The translations under genes were made by a program, and so were the position numbers. Under the pieces are notes generated by a model that worked only from the letters and a program-made list of their open reading frames with translations, made no database searches and was not told the origin of the DNA. From Phytophthora sp. 'mugwort' (lineage: Eukaryota; Oomycota; Peronosporomycetes; Peronosporales; Peronosporaceae), in NCBI GenBank assembly GCA_033558025.1, contig JAUCEF010000009.1, positions 1,116,001 through 1,180,000 of the forward strand: a stretch of DNA of 64,000 nt, read 5' to 3'. Shown here one piece after another: positions 55,203 through 64,000 of the stretch (positions within the stretch are counted from its first letter, which is position 1; each line of letters begins with the position of its first letter).

Positions 55203-55756
55203 AGCACCTCGCGTCTTGGTAAACTGGCAGCGACTTCCCCAAGGTGCAGCAACTACTCCACAGAATCGGAACGGGCCGTCCTCACTCGGTTCAGCGAGCG
55301 TCGCGAGCCAGTGGAAATTGGTCATTGCGTCACCTACAACCGCCGTCCGCATCTTGACGGCGTCGTCATTGTCGACAAAGCATCCATACATCTCATCGTC
55401 TGGCGTTCCCTGCAGCATCCCGACGATCTTGACGGACGGAGCCGATTTGCACGGCACGAGCTGCAACTGTCGTCCATCGCTCGGATCGACGGGTACGTTG
55501 GACGGGGGCCCGATCGCTCGCGGTAGACGATGAGGTTGTCGCGATGCCCAACTTCCTTCCAAGCACTTGTGCTCCACGACGCGCTTTTCCATGACCGGAA
55601 CCTGTCGTAGTATTCGATCGTGTCGAGCACCACTTGGTCTGCGAGGTCTGCGATTCCATGAGCTTCTGTCTGTGAGAGGTGCAGATGCTCCTGGTCTGAG
55701 CTGGTGCCGGTGTCATGGTCACATGGTCCGACGAAGTCGTGCTGCTCATTGCTCAA
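55203..55756 (-). pseudogene. START-like gene, N-terminal half only, degenerate
   Basis: The minus strand carries the first half of a START-type gene like its neighbour at 56566-58056. An N-terminal piece (55756 down, with LSQTEAHGIADLADQVVLDT; compare LSVEESNQLEHLAESVMQQT) is followed after a frame break by KIVGMLQGTPDDEMYGCFVD (compare LGALQGTLDDEMYGMHLD) and GPFRFCGVV, then homology stops near FTKTRG at about 55203. The intact gene continues there with KKRDYCAVTSMG. The C-terminal half and zinc finger are missing here but a matching C-terminal half lies at 17795-18480 on the opposite strand. Confidence 0.8.
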
Positions 55757-56565
55757 TGCGGTCTGTGGACTATTTGACGGAATGAAAAGTGAGGTGACAA
55801 ACTCGCATTAAGAGCTTTGTATGGTTGAAGCTAAGTGCTGGCGCCTAAACATTTTTTTTGGTGGGATCCCATTTTCTCCTTCGCTATCGACAAAGGCGCA
55901 ATTTTCAGAGCTTGATCCGAACTGAAACTCTGGCGCTTTCTGGTGATAAGAAGGTTGTCAACTGAGGATAGATGATTGGTTTTTCCGCTTCGACTCTCCT
56001 AGGCACGCACAGCGTGATTATGAATACAGCAACTTGACATCAAGAACTGTACAATACAATACTTACGAAAAAAACTATATTGCAAAAGTATTGCATTGTA
56101 CGAGAATGAAATTGATACGAACTCACGTATTTGCATACATGATGTCAACGGATTGAGCGGGGAGATCTTATATAAGAGGGTAAGTAAGACCAGCACACAC
56201 ACCGAACGGAATCAGAGCTCGTGCCACTGCTCCGGTTAACGAGTTCGATTCACTTTACTCCAATGCCAGCTGGGCACCTTGGAGAACGTCGCTCGTGATC
56301 ACTATCACAAGTGGTCATGAACTCGTTACGTTCGCTTCGATTCACCCGGAATACAGGCGTCTATATAGGATTTGAGGCCTTGCCGACTCGCGCCCCAAGT
56401 TTCGTGAGTGCCAGTGCCACCCTGCTAGAAGACGTCCCGTTTTATATCTGTCTATTAATTTCCGTTTCGATGAACGAGGTGACTTGCCACTTCAACGTCG
56501 TTCTATCCATTGACTACCACTATGTCCAGCAGTGGTCCCCGGTCTTTTCGTGACCGACCTCATCC
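55757..56565. other. Intergenic, fold-back at 56049-56101, no gene
   Basis: AT-rich spacer between the START half-gene and the intact START/FYVE gene. A 16-bp inverted repeat with one mismatch (56049-56064 with 56086-56101, GTACAATACAATACTT) encloses 21 nt. No coding frame is supported. Confidence 0.5.
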
Positions 56566-58056
56566 TCATAGAATATACTCTGTCGTCACGGTACTAAGCG
56601 CGCGGTTACTTCGAGCCCGCGCCATCGCCATTTCCCTCACGGCGAATTTCGCCGCGTTCGTCTGTTTGGCAAACCCTATGCACAAAAAGCAAATGCAACA
56701 CCTCGTTTGCTGCACGTTGCTGTCTGCCGCCACGTCCACCGTCACTTTGCGCGTCGTCCGGCAAGAATTGCACACAAGCTATACAACTCACACATTTCAC
56801 TCAATTAGCTCCAGAGGTATACACTTAGTACTATACGAGGTATAAAAGGAAACTCACCGATCGACACACGATGCAGCAACCGAGCTTCCGCTTCTTGGCC
56901 CCACCGAAATGTGACTTGCACCGCCCCACGCAGTCGTCCGTTGACGGCGATAGCGGTCTACTACAGTACAACAATACAACGATTTGAGCTCGAGTTATGA
57001 CCATATTTTTCGAGGATTTTACTGCAGGACGTACCGTCGTGTCGAGCGAACCGAGTCGTGTAGCATCCAGCGGATCTTCTTTGAGTAGGCAGTATCACTA
57101 GTCTGGGCGAGTCCCAACGCCGAATGGAGAGCTGCGTTCACCACTGCAAACTCTGGTACGTTGCCCATAGGAGCGAAAAATCCTTGCATGTAGAGCTCGA
57201 CGCCGCCGTTCGGCAGTTCACACTTGAGCCAGCACATGGAGCCCTTTGCACGTGTGTATTTAGTGCTGGTTGTGTCACTACCCAGTCCAAGCTGTGTGCT
57301 TCTGCCCATTGGTCCATTGGAACTCACATCTACCGAGTGCACGACGTAGTATCCAAGCCGTTCACCACGTGGAGTATTGGTGACACCCATAGACGTCACG
57401 GCGCAGTAGTCGCGTTTCTTGGCGAACGGACCGTAACCAGTATTCCCTAAATCCATCCACGTCACACCACAGAATCGAAAGGGGTCATCTATCGTAGCTC
57501 CTCGAATACGAGTCAAGACTCGAAAATCCTGCGCCTGGTCGTGGATGTATGACGACCGAAGTTTCGCTGCATTGTCGCTGTCGAGATGCATCCCATACAT
57601 TTCATCGTCGAGAGTTCCTTGAAGAGCTCCAAGGACGAGCAGCGTGGGCACTGAAGCCTTAGAGAGGACCGGTTCGAGCCGACCGTCGGGTGTACACAAG
57701 GTCTGGTGCTGCTGGCGCCACGAGTCGCGCTCCTTGAATGCCACGAGGTTGTCTTGACGACGCACTTCTCGCCACTGTTCATCGTGAAGTCGACGCTTCC
57801 GGACGTCGCGGAAGTGCAAATAATCGGCGAGAGTTTGCTGCATGACCGACTCGGCGAGGTGTTCGAGTTGGTTGGATTCTTCGACTGACAAAATAAGCGG
57901 AGGAGGGGGCCCTTTCGGCTGCATGGAAGACGTCTCGGGGATTAGCGGCCGATAGTTTCTGCTTGCTGTCACGTTGGCGGCAGCGTTCACCGAAGCGCTT
58001 AAACTAGCGGAAAACGTCATGGAGCCATTCAATTGCGTGGAAAATTGTGGCGCCAT
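56566..58056 (-). CDS. START domain protein with FYVE-like zinc finger, three exons
   Basis: Proposed exons: 58056-57035, 56960-56858, 56778-56566, with GT-AG introns of 74 and 79 nt that keep the frame; 445 residues. The start is the ATG at 58056 (MAPQF); an in-frame TAA lies upstream. After a disordered 50-residue leader, the START-like lipid-binding fold covers about 60-330, with GALQGTLDDEMYGMHLD, DPFRFCGVTWMDLG, GYYVVHSVDVS and GFFAPMGNVPEF. The last two exons add a FYVE-like zinc finger with four cysteine pairs: CVGRC, CCIVC, VCNSC and CCICFLC. The basic patch seen in PI3P-binding FYVE fingers is not obvious, so lipid binding is uncertain. This START/FYVE-like arrangement is abundant in oomycetes; the role is probably lipid or membrane related. 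Two broken relatives occur in the window. Confidence 0.85.
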
Positions 58057-58959
58057 TGCCGAATTCAGTGCCAAAGCGGAAGTGACGACGACTTAGTTCG
58101 TGGACTCGTCTTGGTGACTTGGACCTCATGTGGTTGAGATCAAGTGAAACGAGTTATACGAGCCATCTGCGTCTTATATCACGGGTCCTCGATTGAATAT
58201 CGAACGAGTAGTCCGATCGTTAACTCGGATAATCAGAGGTGCACTTGGTGATGGCTTACTCAAGCAAACTGTATCGTTAAGAATACATGACACGAAAGTC
58301 CGTGAAAGAATCTTGCTGCGTACCTATAAATCTCCAGATAAGAGTTGAAGCTTTGTGGTGTAAACATACTTTAGTTGGTAGAGGTCTGGATACAGTTAGT
58401 GGAACAACTTCCAAAAGTAATTTTTCGTGCTCTGGTGGTAAATATTACGTATACCTCGGTGCAGTGTGGGTTGTTAGGTTAAGGTTGGTATGAAGAGACT
58501 TGGTTATGCTTTCAGTCGACAGCCGTCGTTAAAAATATAGGAAGAACTCGACTGAATTGTGCGTAGTGTTCGGATCGCTTCTGTACGCTGCAGTAAACCT
58601 ATGGGCTGCTTCGAGCACATTGCCGACGTTTGCACGGTTAGCTTTTATGAATATTTCAAGTTGTGGGTGTACGAAATAGCACATAACAACAACTAAAGTC
58701 GTTACTGCAGGAATGTAGCCAAGTTTGAGGAATCAGAACGAGTGTTTACAACGTTCCTGGGTATCATATCTTCTTTAACTGCAGCAGCTGACTGAAACCA
58801 TCATGAGGTTAATCAAGGACCGCAAAAGTTGTTACTAGACAACTTTACGGTCCAAGACAGGCAACTACATGCAGCACTAATCTGCTACGGATCGCAGATT
58901 AATGCTAGTTGCCTGTCTTGAATTATAAAAGGAGCGCGTGCAGATAACATCTATTATCA
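58057..58959. other. Intergenic, contains a long fold-back, no gene
   Basis: Promoter side of the START/FYVE gene and 3' flank of the next minus-strand gene. The structured element at 58853-58920 is listed separately. No coding frame has motifs. Confidence 0.5.
58853..58920. repeat. 68-bp fold-back (miRNA-precursor- or MITE-like)
   Basis: CAAGACAGGCAACTA pairs with TAGTTGCCTGTCTTG at the outside, and AGCACTAATCTG with CAGATTAATGCT inside (one G-T type mismatch), leaving a 10-nt loop and a 5-nt bulge. A smaller hairpin (AAAGTTGT...ACAACTTT) lies directly before it at 58825-58846. It could be a small fold-back transposon or an RNA hairpin; it lies in the 3' flank of the 58960 gene. Confidence 0.8.
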
Positions 58960-59922
58960 CTAATCTTGAATCCTTCTCAACCGCTTCGTAAGGAAATCCA
59001 GCTCACCACGCACAACCTCTTCAACTTTTTCTCCCACACCTGCGTCATGAACCATTTTCAGCGTCTCACATGCGTCTTTGATCGACTTCATCAGCCATAC
59101 GCGCTGCTCAGTGTTACTTAACGCCTCACCACTCGTCACTGATTCCTTAGGCCTCACTCCTATCTCAAGTACATCACTTCTCCGCTTCCGTGAATTTGCA
59201 GGAAACTCCTCCGGTTGCGATGGCAAACTGGTACTATGTCCATCCCCTGACAACTTCCCGTTAACGCTCACTAGCAGATGTGGCTTGACTTTCAGCCAAC
59301 ACCTCAAGTAGTAAACGTCCACTCGGTTCCGACAAAAAGTGAAAAACTCAGAATCCGGATCTCCACTTCTCTCAAACCGAGCCGCCGCATTCGTGTAGGC
59401 AACACAAAGTTCACGCCACATTTTCCACAATTTCTCACTAGAATGATGCACTGGGGTCCCCAGCTCGAACCCTTCAAAGCATTTTTCTTGGAACATCATT
59501 CTCGCAATCTCTGCCGTACCATTGACAAATTGGGTCCTTACTTCCTCCCAGAAGGGGTTATTCGGCCCCGTTTGGTCCGAGTCCAGTGTCGTTTGAGTCG
59601 CCTCGGCGTTCATGGCGTCTACAGTTGTGGCCAGAGGTTCCCCAAAAATTACATTAACAAGTCTTATATTGCAATTTTTGGTTTTCCGCGTCTTAGTCGT
59701 CACCAGGGGCTTGTACTCGCAAGTCAAAATTTGGGAGAGCAGCTCGGCGTACCCCGCCTTGTTGTTGTAGATTGCGTAATCTTTGCTGCGCACGGGGATG
59801 CCCAGGAGACCGACGAAGCTGCGCAATTCCTTGCACGAGCACTGTGTGATGGCCACCTGCAGTGCCTCGCTCTTGCCCTCGGCGCTCAAGCGCTGCAGGA
59901 GCTCGAGCTTGCCGGCGGACAT
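58960..59922 (-). CDS. Conserved-looking protein of unknown function
   Basis: 320 residues, single exon, ATG at 59922. Initiator motifs 18-29 bp upstream support the start. The N-terminus is helical with a LQRLSAEGKSEAL, then CSCKELRSFVGLLG stretch that resembles a SAP-like helix-turn-helix only loosely. The middle has FWEEVRTQFVNGTAEIARMM and LWKMWRELCVAYTNAAARFE, rich in Trp and aromatic residues. A basic patch SRKRRSD follows, and a C-terminal helix with charged heptads. No transmembrane span or signal peptide. The full-length frame, promoter motif and normal composition support a real gene. A nuclear DNA- or chromatin-related role is conceivable from the basic patch and SAP-like start, but is inference only. 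Confidence 0.7.
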   Translation of the reverse strand: MSAGKLELLQRLSAEGKSEALQVAITQCSCKELRSFVGLLGIPVRSKDYAIYNNKAGYAELLSQILTCEYKPLVTTKTRKTKNCNIRLVNVIFGEPLATTVDAMNAEATQTTLDSDQTGPNNPFWEEVRTQFVNGTAEIARMMFQEKCFEGFELGTPVHHSSEKLWKMWRELCVAYTNAAARFERSGDPDSEFFTFCRNRVDVYYLRCWLKVKPHLLVSVNGKLSGDGHSTSLPSQPEEFPANSRKRRSDVLEIGVRPKESVTSGEALSNTEQRVWLMKSIKDACETLKMVHDAGVGEKVEEVVRGELDFLTKRLRRIQD

Positions 59923-60197
59923 CGTCGTCCCGAACCCGAGGAATGAAATGACTGTGAAAACAGAGATGGGGAGCGGGCTACATGCGTACCCAATTTCTGG
60001 TACGTTTGTCTCATTTCTACACCTAGTGTATGGAACACTAAATTGTATCTTGTATGTGGAACACTAAATTGTATCTTGTGGTGCCCTTTCAAGATCTGTA
60101 GAAAGATATGCTGGTCATTCGTGGTTCGCGGTAGTCTCAGTCATTCGTGAAAAGACTCAGCGGGCGTCACGAAGCGACTTGAGTTGGATCTTAAGAA
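59923..60197. promoter_or_regulatory. Divergent promoter region with oomycete initiators
   Basis: 275 bp separate the head-to-head genes at 58960-59922 and 60198-61754. On the minus strand TCATTTC and TCATTCC overlap at 59940-59951, 18-29 bp before the ATG at 59922, a good match to YCAYTYY. On the plus side a weaker TCATTCG occurs twice (about 60115 and 60141). A direct repeat of GTGGAACACTAAATTGTATCTTG-type sequence lies at about 60025-60080. Confidence 0.6.
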
Positions 60198-61754
60198 ATG
60201 AAGTCTTTGTGCTCTATTGCCAAGCTGTTATTGTTGATCGGAGGTGTCGATCAACTGGCGGCCTTATCCATCGATGCCGGGGCCCAAGTCGTCGCTGCGA
60301 GACCGGAAATTGAAGTGGAATTCGACTTAGACCCGGAAGCCAAAGCTCAGTGGGGTGGGTACAAGACGTCGCATTCGGATCGACCGGTACTCGAAGGTCG
60401 GTCCAACTTTCCAGACGGAGAGCCAATGGGGATGAATTTCCGATCGCTGGAAGATATCAAGATGAAGTCGGATTCGACTTCCACGTCGACAGTGCTACGC
60501 CCCCAAGGGGTCAATTTTGGTCGCGGTACGGCCTACGTGACTAAGGAAGATGTGGCAGAAGGGGGTGAATTACTATCACTACCGATGAACAAGGTGATGA
60601 GTGTAACGTCGGCCGCTAGAGGAAGAGTGGGGCTGCTGCTGGAGGTGAACCCGGACTTGCCACCGGCGATTGCCTTGGGGCTGCATCTATTGGAAGAACG
60701 AGCGCTCGGCACGGCGTCCAATTTCTCCGAGTTTGTCGCCACGTTGCCGACTGGGGCCGCGATTCAAAGCACGTTGTTCTACTCGGACGAGATGTTGAAG
60801 GAGATGGAAGGGTCCCAATTACTGCGATTCACGGTCGGAAGAGCTCAAGCTGTCGAGGCCTTCTACGACGCATTGGTGCAGCCTGTGACATCGCGAGAAG
60901 CTGTGGATCCACCAATCTTTGAGGAACAATATTTTACGCTCGAGCAGTTCCGCTGGGCTATGGGCGTTGTTTGGGCGTCTGCTTTCCCGTTCGGTGACCA
61001 TGAGGAACAAGTGGTATTGGCACCAATACTAGACACGATCGGGATCTGCACTGCTCTCGACGAACAAGGAAACGATGCGTGCCCTCCAACGCGCGTTGAG
61101 GTGGATGAAAGCACACAGCGACTAGTTGTATACGCTTCAGTACCGTATACAAAAGGCCAAGAGGTTCATCTCTCGATGCCAGCCAAGTCTTCAGCACAGT
61201 TTATGTTAAACAATGGGTTCGCACGCACCCGAGCTTCCCCCAAATTGGACAAGGTTGACCTTACTGTGACGCTGGATCCGAGTGACGCGTTGGCTCCTTT
61301 CAAGAGCCATTTACTGCAGACCCAGCTGAACGAAAGCGTCAACGCGACGTATGCTTTCTTCTACGGCAGCTTAAAGATTGACGACGCCGTCTCGACGTCG
61401 CTGAAAATGAAGCTCTTGTCTGGTGTCGAACTCTCGCGGTACAAAGAGCTACTCACCCCGACGGACGAGAGCAGCGACCGACAGATCGTTAGTCTCCGAA
61501 ATGAATTCGTCTTTACTCGAGCCGTCATCTCGACGTGCACGACGCTCCTAAAGCAGTACCCGACAAGCCTCGAGCAAGATCAACGCACCCTCGCGAAATT
61601 AACTGATGTCGACGACCCCGACAATACGCGCAAGGCTCACGTGCAGCGCGTCCTGATCATGGAGAAGCAGATTCTACAGGAGACGATGGATATTGCCATG
61701 GAAGACTGGAAGGCGCTCGTGTATTCTTCCCACCCCAATTTACAAGAAGTCTAG
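60198..61754 (+). CDS. Secreted SET/RLSMT-like protein, catalytic motifs degenerate
   Basis: 518 residues, single exon, ATG at 60198. A signal peptide is clear (MKSLCSIAKLLLLIGGVDQL, cleavage near residue 22). From about 95 the order follows SET proteins of the SETD3/SETD6/Rubisco-LSMT type: GRGTAYVTKEDVAEGGELLSLP, a helical insert, FTLEQFRWAMGVVWASAFPF, then the region where the catalytic D-x-x-NH is expected. Here it reads LAPILDTIGICT, without the Asn-His pair. The following GQEVHLSMPAKSSAQFMLNNGF matches G-E-E-(I/V)-x-x-SYG-x-x-x-N-x-x-L-x-x-YGF but the SYG Tyr is missing. A C-terminal helical region (about 365-510) resembles the LSMT substrate-binding part. So the fold seems kept and the methyl transfer site lost, and it enters the secretory pathway. 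An active enzyme is unlikely. Confidence 0.75.
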   Translation: MKSLCSIAKLLLLIGGVDQLAALSIDAGAQVVAARPEIEVEFDLDPEAKAQWGGYKTSHSDRPVLEGRSNFPDGEPMGMNFRSLEDIKMKSDSTSTSTVLRPQGVNFGRGTAYVTKEDVAEGGELLSLPMNKVMSVTSAARGRVGLLLEVNPDLPPAIALGLHLLEERALGTASNFSEFVATLPTGAAIQSTLFYSDEMLKEMEGSQLLRFTVGRAQAVEAFYDALVQPVTSREAVDPPIFEEQYFTLEQFRWAMGVVWASAFPFGDHEEQVVLAPILDTIGICTALDEQGNDACPPTRVEVDESTQRLVVYASVPYTKGQEVHLSMPAKSSAQFMLNNGFARTRASPKLDKVDLTVTLDPSDALAPFKSHLLQTQLNESVNATYAFFYGSLKIDDAVSTSLKMKLLSGVELSRYKELLTPTDESSDRQIVSLRNEFVFTRAVISTCTTLLKQYPTSLEQDQRTLAKLTDVDDPDNTRKAHVQRVLIMEKQILQETMDIAMEDWKALVYSSHPNLQEV

Positions 61755-61877
61755 AAGCCCTTTAATGCCTTCTCTCGTAGTCTTTTTTTCGCCAAGAGAT
61801 GGACAATGAGCACTGTTGTTTTTATCTTCCTTCAGCTGCATCTACAATTTACCAGTGCTGCGTATCAAAAAAATCTT

Positions 61878-63988
61878 CTAACTGTAGGCTTCGTACTCAC
61901 CGGTACGAGCCAAAGACAGCGCCTCTACGTGCAACATGGAGTGTCCACGGGCATTGCGAGCCATGAACCCAATGGCGACCAGTTCGTCTCCCTTTCGAAC
62001 AAGACTCACCACTTTAGCAAAGACTGACGCAGACCAACCCAGCGTATCACGCTGTAAGAACACTTGCAGTGGTCGATCGTACCCAATGCCAGTCAGCTCG
62101 AGCGACAGGAAGGCCATACCGTTGCTGAAGCGACGAACACGCGAAATCTCCCCAGTGACTTGCACGTACACTTTTCTCGGCTTGATCGTCGTATCACGTG
62201 CTGCCGCAACTGCCTGCTCTTGCTCTTGCGCTGCTTTTGCTCGTGCCTCGGGACTGTCAATAACAACGAAGCGGTTGTCCAGCTCCGACTGTCGAGTTTG
62301 TAGCTTCTTGTCCAGCTCTAGCCATGTCTCGAGAGCAGCGTCTCGGGCGAGGCTGCTCTTGTCTCCAGTGATCGACTGCGTGACAGCAGCACGTGTTGCC
62401 ATGCTGGGAAGCGTTTGGCGCTTGAAACAGCAGTAGACGTACACTGGCGTCCCTGAGAACTGCTTTCTCGTGGCGATTAGCGACTGTACATCGTAGCCCA
62501 GGTCTGCGTGTGCTAGGAACTCCTTCTTCCGCCACTGTTTGCGAGGTGTAAGACAGACCAGTGACGCACTTCGGCTACGACCGGAATGGCTACCACACGC
62601 GGACACGAGCTGGTCCAAGATGCGGCACACAAGGCGGAAAAATGACGGGGTTTTCTTCGCACGGACACGAAACCCTCGGAAGATGAAGCCGGCATCCAGA
62701 ACGCAAGCCAGTCCGGGAGCTGGAGATACGTCATTCTCGAACGAGACGCTGATCATTTCCTCTTCCTGGGCTTCTTCGTCCTGCTTGTCGGTACGAGGTA
62801 AAGCGAAGGAAGACTGGAGGATGAAGTGGCCGCAAGGCTCAAGGTTGACACTTTCATCTTCGTTCTCTTCCTTTCCAGGATAATCGTCCAGATTGACAAT
62901 GCACTTGAAGAGCAGCAGTTTCAAAGTCTTAATGCCACGTTCACCGTTGTCGACAACACGAAACGATAGCTCTTCAGCCAACGTAATTGTGTAGACATCT
63001 GTGTATCCATCGCGTAGCAGCAGACGCACCGCTAAGCGGCGCGGATGCCACCCAAGAGCGAGAATAGGAGTATCTTTGTCTAAGTGAGACGCAACAGCAG
63101 ACGGTAAACTGCTGCCCATTGTCGCTTCCTCCGCCATGTACTCGTCCTGGCTCATGGAAGAGACATCACGGTCAAGTTCTCTTAGTGTATCACCAATAAA
63201 GTCGAGTACCCCATCATGTCGTTTCTTCACGTCCTCCGCTTGTTGTTCGGCACTCACGTCCATGCGCGACTTGGCTTGGAACGCACTAATTGACACCATT
63301 TCCTTGCGGACACAGCCCTTCATAACACTCGAAGCCAATGACAAATCGGCATGACAAGTATTCACGTTGCTGCTTCCCTGTACTGAGTTCTCACCAACCC
63401 ACAAGCGAATCTATACGTGACGCAAAAGCAAAAAAACAATGAGACCTTTTCTCTTAAAACCACGACACAAAATATCTCATTCACCTCCCGATGATCCGAT
63501 AGTACACTAAAATCGTCATACACAAGATCGGGCCCACGTCCAAAGAGGATTTCCTGTTGGCCGTACCAGTTACAGCATGGCAGTGTGACCACACCACACA
63601 CTCGGTCCGCCTGCACAGCACTCAGAGCCTGCTCTAGCGTCACGTGGGCATGCACCAGCACCACAATTGCCCGCCTTAAGGCAATCCGCACGTTCTCAAT
63701 CTTGTTGCGCACGACCACCAGGTTTGACACGTCCGCCCAGCCCTTCGAGCGCTGTCGACGCCCAGCAAAACACACAAAACCACCCGTCAGCATCCACTTA
63801 GACACCTCAGTGCCCCACTGTCGAACTACCCCTACCTCGCTCGTCCCCTTCTCCATCGCCGGATCCACACTATAACACTTCCATCCCCGCATCCGGAACG
63901 CAAACAGCGCAGCCGTGCGGGCTGTCCCCATAGCAACACCACAAATGTCAACAAACTCACACCATCCAGACAATATTGTGGGTTTCAT
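61878..63988 (-). CDS. Two-exon protein: methyltransferase-like start, OB-fold-like end
   Basis: Exons 63988-63485 and 63410-61878, one GT-AG intron of 74 nt, phase 0; 678 residues if the ATG at 63988 is the start. It may extend past the window edge, 12 bp away. The N-terminus reads EFVDICGVAMGTARTAA, then WKCYSVDPAM, similar to a Rossmann methyltransferase motif I followed by an acidic residue in motif II. Then come VVTLPCCNWYG, like the PCC/CCH motif IV of Trm13-type enzymes, and FGRGPDLVYDDFSVLSDHREIRLWV at the exon junction. The middle is acidic and loosely folded. The last 110 residues (VYVQVTGEISRVRRFSNGMA, then LSLELTGIGYDRPLQVFL) look like an OB-fold nucleic-acid-binding domain. A nucleic-acid, perhaps tRNA, modification role is plausible inference. 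It converges tail-to-tail with the SET-like gene, 123 bp apart. Confidence 0.7.
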
Positions 63989-64000
63989 GGCTCTGGTACT

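Noticed and set aside
1..64000. tRNA, rRNA genes or CRISPR arrays
   Set aside because: I looked for tRNA-like T-arm text and regular spaced repeats and saw none convincing; a eukaryotic nuclear window would not carry CRISPR arrays. A tRNAscan run would be decisive for tRNAs.

Overview
The window looks like a chromosome piece from a Phytophthora-type oomycete (Peronosporales). The evidence is: protein-coding genes with few, short (about 65-90 nt) introns; oomycete initiator motifs (TCATTYY) just upstream of several start codons; START plus FYVE-like zinc-finger genes; a tandem array of a large oomycete multi-pass membrane protein family; cysteine-rich secreted proteins; a decayed RXLR/WY-type effector; and many broken copia, pogo, piggyBac-like and Tc1/IS630-like transposons. 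All assignments are made by eye from translated sequence; no database search was run.

Layout. 1-17.8 kb is a repeat graveyard: a Ty1/copia relic with LTR scraps (1.86-5.85 kb), hAT-like scraps (6.2-7.9 kb), a decayed pogo element (9.0-10.6 kb), a piggyBac-like relic (10.9-12.9 kb) beside a pair of inverted duplications, an RXLR/WY effector pseudogene (15.2-16.0 kb, minus) and a second pogo-type transposase (16.2-17.5 kb, minus). At 17.8-18.5 kb lies the C-terminal half of a START/FYVE gene. 18.6-25.0 kb holds three tandem membrane-protein paralogues, the middle one broken. After an empty 2.5 kb come two tandem secreted proteins sharing 14 aligned cysteines (27.5-29.2 kb). 29.3-43.7 kb is the housekeeping core: a five-exon HOOK-like dynein adaptor (minus) head-to-head with a single-exon XMAP215/ch-TOG microtubule polymerase (plus), then an F-box protein and an alpha-kinase. 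44.5-54 kb is again transposon debris, including a Tc1/IS630 relic containing a 40-bp perfect palindrome, and a pirin pseudogene abutting a truncated pogo transposase. 55.2-58.1 kb has the N-terminal half of a START gene next to an intact three-exon START/FYVE gene. 59-64 kb has a conserved unknown gene, a secreted SET-like protein without the usual catalytic motif, and a two-exon gene with a methyltransferase-like N-terminus and an OB-fold-like C-terminus.

Most notable observations. The START half-genes at 17.8 kb (plus strand) and 55.2 kb (minus strand) are complementary, meet at about the same codon, and point the way expected if the about 37 kb between them was inverted with both breakpoints inside or beside one gene. 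The HOOK/XMAP215 pair puts a dynein adaptor and a microtubule polymerase under one 299-bp divergent promoter. The SET-like secreted protein, the start-less and stop-interrupted membrane paralogue, and the 14-cysteine secreted pair are further points worth following.
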